A stretch of DNA of 64,000 bases, taken from Sulfitobacter undariae (GTDB lineage Bacteria; Pseudomonadota; Alphaproteobacteria; Rhodobacterales; Rhodobacteraceae). The stretch is from contig NZ_JACIEI010000013.1 in the NCBI RefSeq assembly GCF_014196805.1, positions 1 through 64,000 on the forward strand, read 5' to 3'. This document shows positions 23,000 through 32,455 of the stretch, in pieces. Both the position numbers and the translations under genes were made by a program. The notes below the pieces were generated by a model, which saw only the letters and a list, made by a program, of their open reading frames with translations, did not search any database and was not told where the DNA came from. Within the stretch, counting starts at the first letter, position 1, and each line of letters starts with the position of its first letter.

Positions 23000-23973
23000 G
23001 TAACGCACGAGGCGACGAAGCGCAGCTTCTTTCCCGTATCCAGTCCGCTTTCGGAACTGCGGAGGTTGCAACTGATGGCAATTTTTACGCACTGCCGTTT
23101 TACAGTTGCAATACCTCCCCCAGTCAGGAGCTGAATGAGGATGAGGCCATCTATGGCGATGCATTTCCCGGCGATGCGGTGGGTGGTCTCCAGAACCTGA
23201 GCGGCAATATGGTTGTGCCGATGGGCCTCAACTCCATCGGGTGGCATCTGCGGAGCATCCTTGGAGCGCCGGTCACCACTGAAATCACCGCAGGAAAGCA
23301 TCAGCATGTATTTACCGCAGGCGCTTTGCCGGGGTTGCAGTACATGACACAGTGCCTTTCGCACCGCAGGGTTGACCAGCACTTTGTGCAGGACAGCCTT
23401 GTGGCCACCAGCTTTGAAGTGCAGGCCCGCAAAAACAGCGAACGGGCACGCGCCACCATGAATATGATTGGCCGTGCCGAGGTGCCGGTTGCTGCTACGC
23501 TTGATGCAACGCCGGTAAGCTATGCTGTTGATCCCGTGCCGGTCGGTTTTGCGGGCAAGTGCCTTGTCGGAACAACCGAAACGGCGGCCATCACTGGCGC
23601 AAGCCTCACGCTGAATTCAGGCAATGAAGCGGATCAGGAAACCCTGAACGGACTGCCGACCGCCGCAGCGATTGACTGGGGCCGCTGGAGCGTTACCGGT
23701 TCTCTGGATGCGCGGTTCCGGGACCGTGTCTGGTATGACCGTGCCCTGAATGGTGAAGCCATCGACCTTGCGCTGACATGGTCTGTGTCGGCTGATTATT
23801 CGCTGGAGCTGCGGTGCCCCAGCGTGCGCATCGAGCGCACGGGCATTCCGGTCGAAGGCCGCGGTATCATCAGCAGCAGTTTCAGCTTGCGTGCAAATCG
23901 CCCCGTCGCTGGCGCTTCGTTGTTCACTGCGACACTCAAGAACACTGTCGACACATACGCGAACCCTGTCTGA
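22996..23973 (+). CDS. Major tail tube protein (gpV-like)
   Basis: This 325-aa protein forms the tail tube. It is beta-rich, with repeated Ser/Thr/Gly strands and a tube-protein pattern around NLSGNMVVPMGLNSIGWHLR in the first third, and a duplicated-looking second half (DWGRWSVTGSLDARFRDRVW). It is longer than lambda gpV (246 aa) and resembles tail tube proteins with two related domains. It sits just before the frameshifted chaperone pair, as in most siphophages. Confidence 0.8.
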   Translation: MSNARGDEAQLLSRIQSAFGTAEVATDGNFYALPFYSCNTSPSQELNEDEAIYGDAFPGDAVGGLQNLSGNMVVPMGLNSIGWHLRSILGAPVTTEITAGKHQHVFTAGALPGLQYMTQCLSHRRVDQHFVQDSLVATSFEVQARKNSERARATMNMIGRAEVPVAATLDATPVSYAVDPVPVGFAGKCLVGTTETAAITGASLTLNSGNEADQETLNGLPTAAAIDWGRWSVTGSLDARFRDRVWYDRALNGEAIDLALTWSVSADYSLELRCPSVRIERTGIPVEGRGIISSSFSLRANRPVAGASLFTATLKNTVDTYANPV

Positions 23974-23974
23974 T

Positions 23975-24436
23975 ATGGCGCTACGTTTGTCACGCTCGAT
24001 CGGAGAAAATCGCCGGATCGAGGTTGGATATGGGGTCGCATTCCTGATCGGGTCGTTCACCTTCGCGGAATACAAGGAGGTGGAATCCACCGCAATGAGG
24101 CTGGCGCGTGCAACGTTGCCACCTGCTATGGCGATGGATGTCGAGGCGCTGGACGATGAGGACATGCCGGTTGAGATCGAAGACACCACGCGTGGCTTGT
24201 TTGCAAGCAAGCAGCTGAGCTTGATGCTGCGCCGCTTCGGGGTCGGATGGGAAGGTGTCGAGATGGAAGACGGCACCGCTGCGCCTTTTGATGGTGAGGC
24301 GATTGACCAGTTTCTGTCAATGTATCCAGGCGCTGCTCTGTTGTTGCAGCAGTCGCTGCTGTCTCCCTACATCGCGGTTGTCTCCGAGGGAAAAAGCTCC
24401 GCGCTCTTGCCAGATACCGGTACACCGGAGGGCTGA
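23975..24436 (+). CDS. Tail assembly chaperone, short form (G-like)
   Basis: This 153-aa product, starting MALRLSRSIGENRRIEVGYG, is the zero-frame version of the tail chaperone. In lambda, gpG coats the tape measure and recruits tube subunits. It begins just after the tube gene and ends before the tape measure gene. Near its 3' end the heptamer GGGAAAA, in correct phase, allows about a few percent of ribosomes in similar phages to continue into the -1 frame (see the fusion entry). Confidence 0.8.
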   Translation: MALRLSRSIGENRRIEVGYGVAFLIGSFTFAEYKEVESTAMRLARATLPPAMAMDVEALDDEDMPVEIEDTTRGLFASKQLSLMLRRFGVGWEGVEMEDGTAAPFDGEAIDQFLSMYPGAALLLQQSLLSPYIAVVSEGKSSALLPDTGTPEG

Positions 24437-24738
24437 CCCATTGCGCAGGCTGTGCGGACGCACCCGGCTACAGCTGCGCAAGGTTCGGCGGTGAGGGCGC
24501 GTGCCCCGAAGATACCAATTTACCCCGTTCGATTGAAGGCCGCGCGTTCGTTGAAGCGGCAGGGGTGATTTACCGTCAAGCGCGTGTAGGCATGGGTGGC
24601 TTTGAAGCTCTGGATGCCGAAGCCTGCCTTGCGCTGTTGTCAGCGCGGGGCATTCCACCACAAATCGCTGCCCTGTTTCTCCCGTATTGGGAGGCCGGAT
24701 TGATTGAGGCTGCAGAGCAGCGTCGGGAAAAGGACTGA
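23975..24738 (+). CDS. Tail assembly chaperone fusion by -1 frameshift (GT-like)
   Basis: The -1 frame is open from the slippery heptamer to a TGA at 24736-24738, just before the tape measure ATG, and has no good start of its own. Frameshifting at 24388-24394 gives about 140 residues of the G part plus 114 residues of the T part (254 aa). The T part has four Cys in HCAGC ... CARFGGEGAC, then a helical end (GVIYRQARVGMGGFEALDAE ... EAAEQRREKD). The GT form binds the tape measure; the ratio of the two forms matters for tail assembly. Confidence 0.78.
24388..24394 (+). promoter_or_regulatory. Programmed -1 ribosomal frameshift site
   Basis: The heptamer G GGA AAA is in the X XXY YYZ phase relative to the frame starting at 23975 (codon 139 is GGA at 24389). 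It is followed by AAGC and then GC-rich sequence. Lambda uses GGGAAAG at the equivalent place. Confidence 0.78.
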
Positions 24739-24740
24739 TC

Positions 24741-27700
24741 ATGAGCACCACAAGACGCAATTACGTCATCCGATTGTCAGCTGCCGGTCAGCGTGAGCTG
24801 GAACGTGATCTTAAATCTGCTGGCGTAGCGGGCGAACGCGCCTTGAAGCGCATTCAAACAGCTACAAAGCCAGCAGGTGCCGGTTTGAACGCCACTAACC
24901 GCGCGGCTAATGACCTCAAGGGCGGCTTAAAGGGTGTTTCGGATCAGCTACCCGCAATGATGCGTCTCAGCCGCTTTCTGGGCACCACAGCATTGATCGG
25001 GGGGATCGTGTCATTCGGCAAGTCATCACTTGATGTTGGAAAGCAGTTTCAGGCAGCGATGAAGAGGGTCGAGGCAGCTACACAGGCCAGCGAAGATGAC
25101 ATGAAGCGCCTGCAAAATGCTGCACGGGAAATGGGCGCCACAACTGCGTTCACTGCCATGCAGGCTGCAGATGCGATCGAGGTGCTTGCAAAGAACGGCC
25201 TGGATGTCGAAACAATTCTGGGCGGTGCACTGGATGCCACTCTAGCGGTGGCTGGAGCGCTTGGCGGCGATCTGGCAAAAAGCGCCGATCTTGCGACTGA
25301 CTTGATGGCCCAGTTCAATCTGAAAGCCTCTGATCTGCCGGACATTGCCGACCGCGTTGCAGGCGCTGCGCTAAAGTCGAAATTCGGGTTTGATGATCTT
25401 CGGCTGGCCATTGGTCAGGCGGGCGGCGTGGCCGGTCAGTTCGGTGTGGATATCGACGACTTCCTGACCAGCCTTGCCGCAACCGCGCCTGCTTTCGCTT
25501 CGGGTTCCGACGCAGGTACCAGCTTCAAGACATTCCTTCAGCGCTTAACGCCAGACAGCGACAAGGCGCGCGACGCAATGAAATCGCTTGGATTGGAATT
25601 CTTTGATGCGCAGGGCCGCATGAAGTCCATGGAAGAGATAGCCGGTGAGCTACAGCAAGGTATCGCAGGGCTGACGGAAGAGGCGCGCAACGAGGCGCTC
25701 AAAACCATCTTCGGGACTGATGCAATTCGTACTGCGTTGTTGTTGGCCAACACGGGCGCAAAAGGGTTCTCTGACCTTGCGAGCGCGTTGAAGGAGGTCT
25801 CTGCGCAGGATCAGGCACAGGTGCGCCTTGAAGGTCTGGATGGTGCGTTGAAAGAGCTTGCTGCGGCGTGGGAGGCTGTGCAGTTGACCGCAGCTGAAAA
25901 TGGCGGGTTGGAGATTGCCGAAAAGGCTGCTGACCGGTTGACGGCAGCACTGCGCTATCTGAGCGAGAACTTCGAAGAGGTAGAGGAGGTGGTCGAGCGG
26001 GTCGCACAAGCACTTGTCGTCTATCTGGTCGGGCGCGGCATTACCTACGCAGTCGCACGGGCTGTAGCGATGCGCGCCACCTACATCGAGCTGGCGGGTG
26101 CGGTGACTGGGGTTGGATCATCGGCCACGCGCGCATTGGGCCCGTTGCAGAAAATGGGCGTTGCGATGAAAGTTTTAACTGGAACCATGGGTGGGCCGTT
26201 TGGCCTCGCGATTACAGCCGCTTCTATTCTGGCGCTGGGTTTGGATCTGGATAAAACCTCTGACGCTATGGATGCGGCGGACACTGCAACGCAAAATGCC
26301 ATCACTGCGTTGGACAAATACCGCGAAGCCACAAAACAGGCGAAAGAAGAGCAAAAAGAGCTTGGTGGTGCAGTGTCGGCGGCGACAGAGAAGATTTTGG
26401 AACAGTCGCGGGCAGACTTGCAGATCGCCCTCGCAAATGCCCGGTCCAAAATGGGAGAGGCCATGGATGGACTTCAGGGCGCGGGGCTCATGAATGTCAA
26501 TAAATTCAATAAGGCGGATGTCAATCTGACCTACAATAAGAGGCCAAATCCAGAGGCCTTTCGGATTTCCGAACTTATAAGATCGGTCAGGGATGGCAAA
26601 TCGACGATATCTGAGCTGTCAGTCAGCATGCAGAGATTGGTGAACGTAGGTGATGAGGTCGAGGTCGCGTTTGCTGAAATCAAAAAAGGCACAGAAGGCG
26701 CAGGTGATGCTGTTGTCGCTTATGCAAAGGAGATCGGCGGCTTTGAAAAAGAGATTGCCAACCTTAAAAGTGCAAGGGGAAGTGCGGAAACCCGTGAGGC
26801 ATACCGGCAGCTGGAAATAGCCCTATCTGATGCAGCTGATGCTGGTGAGCGGTTGCGGTCAGGCACCCTTCAGACTTTCTATGAGTGGATCAAATCGGCG
26901 GCGGATACTCAGAAGGCTGTCGCTGATATCGAAGCAGATCTGAGCATTGTGGGCGACCTCTTGACCGACACACCGACAGATACAATCCTCACCAATGCCG
27001 CTGATGACGCAAAAACTGCCACTGACAAGATCAATGAGGCTGCAAAGGCGCTTGAACGGATGAACGGCGTCTACAAGCGGTACAACGAAGCAGGCGCTGG
27101 CGGGTTCTGGCAGACAGACAGAGGCGCGTACCAGCGCGAGGAGGCCGAAGTTGCCAACAGCGGTATTCTAAACCTGATCGGCAAGGTCGAGGGGACGGAT
27201 AAGGGGCGCGGTTATAATGAAACGCTGGGATACGGTGCCTACACTGACGGGCCAGTGAATTTGATCAACATGACGCTGCGCGAGGTTTTGGCGTTGCAAC
27301 GTCAAATGCTGGCTCATCCAGACAATAAATACAATTCCTCGGCGGTTGGTCGGTATCAGATCGTCAGCAATACGCTTGGGGGCATAAACAAGGATGGCAG
27401 TGGTGGTCTGATCAAGCAATTGGGCCTGTCGCTTGACGATATGTTCACGCCAGACCTACAGGATCGCCTTGCGACGCAACTTGTTCGCGGCCGCATGGGC
27501 CAAGGCAAGGAAGGTTTCTATAACGAGTGGGAGGGGTTCAAAAAGTCAGGGACACCCTGGTCTACCATCCAGACTGCACTGGGCGCGCAAGCCGTGCCGC
27601 GCGTTGACACCGAGGTCGCGGCGCGGAATGCCGACGCTGCGAAAGAAAGCGCTGACGCTCGCAAAAGGGATTCGGAATCGCTGACTAAACTGGTCGAGGC

Positions 27701-28625
27701 CGGTGATGATCGCCTTGCCCAGCTGACACTGGAAAATCAGATGGCGGGGCAGGGCGCGGCAGAGCAGGCGCGTCTGTTGTTCCTGTATGAGCGCCTGACC
27801 GAAGCAAAGCGCGCTGGCATTGATGTCCAGACCCAGATGACCGGTGATGGCCGTCTGCTAATCGATGTGATTAACGCGCAGGCGGACGCAATTGCCAAAC
27901 GAACAGCGGAGCAGGAAATCGGCACCATCCGCACGCAAGAAGAGATCAATGCGTTTGAAGATTCACGTAATGCAGTGAAGTCGGCGTTTGATAATTTCAG
28001 GTCCGGCGGCGAGGGGTTCAAGGGGTTCTTTGCTGACATATTTTCGTTCATGTCAGACAAGCTTTGGGACATGGCGTTTGACCCCGTGTGGGACACGTTG
28101 GCAGACAGTCTGAGCGGTATCCTCAACCCGAAGACTGGCGGCGGTGGATGGTTCGGAACGATCATCGGGGGGCTATTTGGCAAGAAGAAAGCCGACGGTG
28201 GCGAAATTGAGGGTCTCGCTTCCGGTGGCAGCCCGCGCGGCCGTATACGGGGCAGTGGTGGAAAACGTCAGGACAATATCCCAATCTGGGCATCCGTCGG
28301 GGAATTTATGCAGCCTGCTAGTGCGGTTGACTACTACGGTGCCGATTTCATGGAAGCCGTGCGTCAGCGGCGCCTGCCCCGTCCACAGGATGATCTTTCA
28401 TTCTCGGCGGGCGGACCGATGGGCGGCTCAGGGGGGGGAGGGCCGTACACACGTCCGGGTCAGGCGCAGGTCCATGTCACCACAGAGACCAGCCCGTTTT
28501 TCACGCAGATTGTGCGTGTGCAGGCGGCTGACGTCTCCAGCACATTGGATCAGATCAACACGCGCAACCAGAACCGTTCACTGCAGGACCGCAACATGCA
28601 GTTACGCATGCGTGGCACCACATGA
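24741..28625 (+). CDS. Tail tape measure protein with lysozyme-like domain
   Basis: This 1294-aa protein sets tail length. Residues 1-380 hold the tape-measure core of the TP901/PhageMin type (FQAAMKRVEAATQASEDDMK, later TTAFTAMQAADAIEVLAKNG). Hydrophobic helices follow around 430-500 and then long coiled-coil stretches. Residues about 805-940 resemble a GH104/lambda-R type transglycosylase: KVEGTDKGRGYNETLGYGAY with Glu817, then SSAVGRYQIVSNTLGG. That domain would open peptidoglycan during DNA entry. The C terminus is Gly-rich and joins the tail tip. It follows the -1 frame stop by two bases. Confidence 0.9.
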   Translation: MSTTRRNYVIRLSAAGQRELERDLKSAGVAGERALKRIQTATKPAGAGLNATNRAANDLKGGLKGVSDQLPAMMRLSRFLGTTALIGGIVSFGKSSLDVGKQFQAAMKRVEAATQASEDDMKRLQNAAREMGATTAFTAMQAADAIEVLAKNGLDVETILGGALDATLAVAGALGGDLAKSADLATDLMAQFNLKASDLPDIADRVAGAALKSKFGFDDLRLAIGQAGGVAGQFGVDIDDFLTSLAATAPAFASGSDAGTSFKTFLQRLTPDSDKARDAMKSLGLEFFDAQGRMKSMEEIAGELQQGIAGLTEEARNEALKTIFGTDAIRTALLLANTGAKGFSDLASALKEVSAQDQAQVRLEGLDGALKELAAAWEAVQLTAAENGGLEIAEKAADRLTAALRYLSENFEEVEEVVERVAQALVVYLVGRGITYAVARAVAMRATYIELAGAVTGVGSSATRALGPLQKMGVAMKVLTGTMGGPFGLAITAASILALGLDLDKTSDAMDAADTATQNAITALDKYREATKQAKEEQKELGGAVSAATEKILEQSRADLQIALANARSKMGEAMDGLQGAGLMNVNKFNKADVNLTYNKRPNPEAFRISELIRSVRDGKSTISELSVSMQRLVNVGDEVEVAFAEIKKGTEGAGDAVVAYAKEIGGFEKEIANLKSARGSAETREAYRQLEIALSDAADAGERLRSGTLQTFYEWIKSAADTQKAVADIEADLSIVGDLLTDTPTDTILTNAADDAKTATDKINEAAKALERMNGVYKRYNEAGAGGFWQTDRGAYQREEAEVANSGILNLIGKVEGTDKGRGYNETLGYGAYTDGPVNLINMTLREVLALQRQMLAHPDNKYNSSAVGRYQIVSNTLGGINKDGSGGLIKQLGLSLDDMFTPDLQDRLATQLVRGRMGQGKEGFYNEWEGFKKSGTPWSTIQTALGAQAVPRVDTEVAARNADAAKESADARKRDSESLTKLVEAGDDRLAQLTLENQMAGQGAAEQARLLFLYERLTEAKRAGIDVQTQMTGDGRLLIDVINAQADAIAKRTAEQEIGTIRTQEEINAFEDSRNAVKSAFDNFRSGGEGFKGFFADIFSFMSDKLWDMAFDPVWDTLADSLSGILNPKTGGGGWFGTIIGGLFGKKKADGGEIEGLASGGSPRGRIRGSGGKRQDNIPIWASVGEFMQPASAVDYYGADFMEAVRQRRLPRPQDDLSFSAGGPMGGSGGGGPYTRPGQAQVHVTTETSPFFTQIVRVQAADVSSTLDQINTRNQNRSLQDRNMQLRMRGTT

Positions 28626-29296
28626 GCCGTCTGATTGTCACAATTCCGCGCAGCTTGATGCGGGTGACGAAAGTGAACTGGTGGATCGACTGGCGCGGGC
28701 AATCTGGCGGTTCGGGCAATGATGGCACCGAACAGGTCGTCTATAACAAATTTCCACGGTGGATCGGGTCGCCAGAGATGCGTCTGCGCGGGGAAGCTAT
28801 CTTGCAATGGCGTGCTCATATGATGTCCGCCCGCGGGCGCGTTGGCGTGTTTCGTGTGCCGATGGTGGATGCCCTCAGCTATGCCCCGGATCTTTATGGC
28901 GGATCATCCAACGGTATCCCGTTTAATACTGGCCAGCGGTTTGCAACCGGGCAGGGCTTTGCCGACACGCCTGTGGTGCTGAACCTGACCGCCGCAGTCG
29001 CTGGTGCGACCACGCTTGAAATCAGCGATGCCGACGCACCGCTGGAAATCAGGCAGGGTGTTTATATCAGCCACAACGATTGGCCCTATGTGGTGACGTC
29101 TGTAACCAAAGATGGCCCGGCCAAAATCATCACAATCGAAACGCCCCTGCGCGAAGCCATTCCAGCGCTGGGTCTGATTGATCTGGATGCAAAAGGGCTG
29201 TTTGTCGCTGAGACCGATACGATGGGAAATCCGGAATACGGCAAGGACCTGAAGGCCACGCCAACTGCGACGTTTGTAGAGTGGATCAACCGATGA
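28622..29296 (+). CDS. Tail tip protein (gpM position)
   Basis: This 224-aa protein, coupled to the tape measure by ATGA, is the first of three tip proteins. It has a two-part layout: an N-terminal beta domain (TIPRSLMRVTKVNWWIDWRG) and, from about residue 118, a strand-rich domain (LNLTAAVAGATTLEISDADA) ending in a short loop. Such DUF2460/gpM-like proteins form part of the distal tail ring. The name rests on position and general pattern; no catalytic motif is present. Confidence 0.6.
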   Translation: MSRLIVTIPRSLMRVTKVNWWIDWRGQSGGSGNDGTEQVVYNKFPRWIGSPEMRLRGEAILQWRAHMMSARGRVGVFRVPMVDALSYAPDLYGGSSNGIPFNTGQRFATGQGFADTPVVLNLTAAVAGATTLEISDADAPLEIRQGVYISHNDWPYVVTSVTKDGPAKIITIETPLREAIPALGLIDLDAKGLFVAETDTMGNPEYGKDLKATPTATFVEWINR

Positions 29297-29880
29297 ATGT
29301 TTTTCCTGAAGGATTTGATCCGCGTGCGGACGTTGTTCTCAAGATTGATCTGGTGTCGATCGACACGCCGGACGGGCCCTTCGGGTTCGTCCTGGGCGCT
29401 GACGGGCGGTTTGTGGATATCAACGGGCGGACATGGTGGGGATCGCAGCTTATTGCAGCGTCTGCTTTGGAAATGGCGATCAACGGCACAGCGCCTTCGG
29501 GCGAGTTGTCCATGACATTTTTTCAGGACCCAGATGCGCCGGATCTGGTGAATGAAGTCCGTAGGCTCGGCGTGGAATATGTGGCCGGGCGCGAGATCAC
29601 ATTCTACGAGCAGTATTTCATGGATCACGCTGAAATGTACGCGCCAGTTTATGCGCCGTCCGAGGTCTTGCGCCGTCGCATGCGTAGCATCCGCATTGCT
29701 GCAGAGGGAGATCAGCAACGCACCATCGCGCTGCTGATCGAGGGGCCTTTTGCCGACCGCCGGAATGCGCGCCGTCGCGTATATAACTCTACCGATCACT
29801 CTGCCGTTGTCGGCTCGGCCAACCCGTCGCTGGATTTCATCCCGCGCGATGTGAATTTCAAGGAAAAGCTATGGGGATGA
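29293..29880 (+). CDS. Tail tip/hub protein (gpL position)
   Basis: This 195-aa protein starts at the ATG overlapping the previous stop (ATGA). Strand-rich, it contains DINGRTWWGSQLIAASALEM and a C-terminal NPSLDFIPRD. It lies where lambda has gpL, in front of the K-like protein, so it probably joins the tip ring to the central spike. No Cys cluster of the kind that binds Fe-S in lambda gpL is visible here. Function inferred from synteny. Confidence 0.55.
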   Translation: MNVFPEGFDPRADVVLKIDLVSIDTPDGPFGFVLGADGRFVDINGRTWWGSQLIAASALEMAINGTAPSGELSMTFFQDPDAPDLVNEVRRLGVEYVAGREITFYEQYFMDHAEMYAPVYAPSEVLRRRMRSIRIAAEGDQQRTIALLIEGPFADRRNARRRVYNSTDHSAVVGSANPSLDFIPRDVNFKEKLWG

Positions 29881-30329
29881 TCGGGGATGTGGCGCGGCAT
29901 TCGCCGCTAATCATCGAGGCGCACCGCTGGTTGTCGTTGCCGATGATCTGGGGACAGCACGACTGTATGCTGTGTCTGGCGGACTGGTTCGAGCGGGTGC
30001 ACGGCTTTGATCCAGCAGCGGATATCCGGTTTACCTACGACAGCCCAGGAAGCTGTCAGAAAGAAACCGGTTTCCTGCGTGACCCTCTGACTGCCACCCG
30101 CAGGATTGCAGAAGACCGGGGCTCGCTGCTCCGCACGTCCTTGCCTCCGGTCAAGGGGGATATCGGGTTGATCCGGACACCTGACGGGGAGCGTACGGTG
30201 GTCTGTGGCGGGCTGTGGCTGGGCAAGGGGTGGTTGATCAAAGGTACTCCACGCGGTGCGACTGTGCGCTCGGGTGCCGCAATACTGGAAACTGTTGCAG
30301 TATGGAGCATGCGATATGAGGACGCCTAG
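29871..30329 (+). CDS. NlpC/P60-like tail peptidase (gpK position)
   Basis: This 152-aa protein has the motif WGQHDCMLCLADWFE with Cys32, like the W-G-x-x-D-C start of NlpC/P60-type and DUF6950 phage proteins, in which the Cys is the catalytic or structural residue of a papain-like fold. Lambda gpK and the gene-transfer-agent homologue are cell-wall peptidases at the same place in the tail cluster. A candidate His is less clear, in the region GGLWLGKGWLIKGTPRG. It overlaps both neighbours. Confidence 0.65.
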   Translation: MGMIGDVARHSPLIIEAHRWLSLPMIWGQHDCMLCLADWFERVHGFDPAADIRFTYDSPGSCQKETGFLRDPLTATRRIAEDRGSLLRTSLPPVKGDIGLIRTPDGERTVVCGGLWLGKGWLIKGTPRGATVRSGAAILETVAVWSMRYEDA

Positions 30330-32439
30330 ATGTCTTTTGGTTGCCGGGTTTCTGTCGACAACGATGCTGACCCCGTCGCCGGTTCAGGCGGGACCTGTTG
30401 TGGGGTTTGTGGCGGGTTTTCTGACAACAGCAGTTCCGGGACTGACGATTGCTGCCGGTGCTGGTGCCGCTTATGCGGCTGGTGCGGGTGCCGCAGCATT
30501 CTTCACCACGACGCTCGGGTCCTTGGTGCTGTCCGTCGGCTTTGCGCTGGTATCTGAAGCCTTGAAGCCGCAGGCGCAATCGACTGACCCGGGCGACCGT
30601 CTGGTGAATTACGCCAAGCCGATCAGCTATTTCGAGCGCGTCTATGGCAGGGTCCGAAACGGCGGTGTGATGGGCTGCACTTCGTTTCGCGGTGACCGGC
30701 GCCACTACACGGCAATTCTGGCCAGCCACAGCATCAAGCGTGTTGTCGATCACTACCTTGATGATGTGCTGGTCGAAACCGATGTGGATGGTCTGGTCAT
30801 CACGGAACCTTACGGCGACTATGGCAGCATCCGTACCTACAACGGCCAGCCCGGTCAGGCGGCAGATGCAATACTGGTAGATGCTATTCCCGAGTGGACC
30901 GCCGCGCACGACATGGCAGGATTGGCGTATGCCGCCATCTATGCCAGGCGGACATCCTCTGAGGTATTCTCTGATGTCTATTCCCGTGGTGACATCTGGA
31001 ATTACGCGCCTTTGATTGAAGGTAATGACAGGATCTGGGATCCGCGGGACGAAACCTACAAATATACGAATAACGCCGCGCTGGTCATCGCACATGAGAT
31101 CGTTACTACACTCGGCGGCGAGGTCGACTGGGAAGACGTTGCATTTGAGGCCGATGTTAGCGACCAGCTGGTCACCAATGCTGATGGCGGAACGCAGCGG
31201 CGCTGGACGATCAACGCGCTCTTTAGCGATGATCAGGACTGGGAGGAGATCAAGACAATCCTACTGGCCGCCTGTGACGGCTTCATGTTCGAGCGGACAG
31301 ACGGGAAGGTCGGTTTTTATGTGGGGCGCTGGCAGGAGCCGACGGTCACCCTGCGTGATGAAGACTTCTTGTCGCTGCAGGTCACTGAAGGTTTGGAGAT
31401 TGGTGTCAACGGTCGCTATGTCGCGCAGTATGTAGAGCCCGCAAACTTGTATCGGAAGACGCCTACCGGTGCCTATATCGCTGATCCGGACGGGCGTCAG
31501 ACAACGCGCGAGATCCCTGCACTTGCGGTAGACAGTTACGATCAGGCAATACGGATCGCCGTACGGACTGCCGCAGTAGAGCGTGCGCAGTTTAGCCTTT
31601 CAGGTCGATTGAAACTTTCGGGTAAATACCTGATGGGCCAACGTTTCGTTCGGATAGAGCATGAAGAGCTTGGCCTGTCGATGACAGTGGAGATCGGCAA
31701 GCTGGTCCGGGTTGAGGATAGCATGTCCTATGAATTCCAAGGGGTATCCACTGTCGCGTCAGATCACCAGTTTGACGCTGCAACCCAGTCACCTCCGCGT
31801 CCTGTGTATGAAAACCTCTCCTCAGATAATTCGGTGGCAGAGGTTGCCGGTCTCAGCGGATCTGTGATGGGTGCCGGTGGTATTCGGTATGAGTGGAACA
31901 CGCAGGAACAAAGCCTGACACAAGAAATACGCCTCCGCTCTATCGATGCAGGGCAGCCAGATTGGCAGTCCTATATCGCCGCGACTGGTCAATCGTCGTT
32001 TGCAGCTACAGGGCTGCTGGATGGCGCAACCTACGAAGCACAGGTGCGCAACAGGACATCGGCTGGCCGCGTTTCCGGGTGGTTGCCCGTCGCGCCGATC
32101 AGCATCACTGCGATTGTAGATAGCACGCCTCCACCAGAACTGACTACGTTTTCAGCGGCGCGTGTGGGTGCCGATATCGAAATCGCCCTGACCTCACCGA
32201 ACGATGCGGGATACTTTGCAACGCGTATCTTGCGTGCGGATTATCCAACAGGATTTGTAGCAACGCCGGATGTCGCCGATGCGATAGTCGTGCGGATTGA
32301 ATACGGGCTGCCCGGAAATGTTGACGGCTGGATAGACAGCAGTGTGCCCGTTGGCGTGCATGTCTATTGGGCTGAGCCCATCAACCGCTCCGGAATACCG
32401 GGCCCACTATCTGGTCCCGAAACCATCGAAATCACCTAA
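30316..32439 (+). CDS. Central tail spike / host specificity protein (gpJ-like)
   Basis: This 707-aa protein starts at MRTPRCLLVAGFLSTTML, overlapping the K-like gene by 14 bases; an in-frame upstream start is less likely. The first 90 residues are Gly/Ala-rich and hydrophobic, as in lambda gpI/gpJ beginnings. The middle (ETKYTNNAALVIAHEI-like region near residue 250 and DWEEIKTILLAACDGFMFER) matches the tail-hub fold of gpJ-like proteins, with a fibronectin-like pair at the end (ELTTFSAARVGADIEIALTS). It forms the central tail tip and probably carries part of host recognition. Confidence 0.75.
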   Translation: MRTPRCLLVAGFLSTTMLTPSPVQAGPVVGFVAGFLTTAVPGLTIAAGAGAAYAAGAGAAAFFTTTLGSLVLSVGFALVSEALKPQAQSTDPGDRLVNYAKPISYFERVYGRVRNGGVMGCTSFRGDRRHYTAILASHSIKRVVDHYLDDVLVETDVDGLVITEPYGDYGSIRTYNGQPGQAADAILVDAIPEWTAAHDMAGLAYAAIYARRTSSEVFSDVYSRGDIWNYAPLIEGNDRIWDPRDETYKYTNNAALVIAHEIVTTLGGEVDWEDVAFEADVSDQLVTNADGGTQRRWTINALFSDDQDWEEIKTILLAACDGFMFERTDGKVGFYVGRWQEPTVTLRDEDFLSLQVTEGLEIGVNGRYVAQYVEPANLYRKTPTGAYIADPDGRQTTREIPALAVDSYDQAIRIAVRTAAVERAQFSLSGRLKLSGKYLMGQRFVRIEHEELGLSMTVEIGKLVRVEDSMSYEFQGVSTVASDHQFDAATQSPPRPVYENLSSDNSVAEVAGLSGSVMGAGGIRYEWNTQEQSLTQEIRLRSIDAGQPDWQSYIAATGQSSFAATGLLDGATYEAQVRNRTSAGRVSGWLPVAPISITAIVDSTPPPELTTFSAARVGADIEIALTSPNDAGYFATRILRADYPTGFVATPDVADAIVVRIEYGLPGNVDGWIDSSVPVGVHVYWAEPINRSGIPGPLSGPETIEIT

Positions 32440-32455
32440 AATAAAGAGGCCTGTC

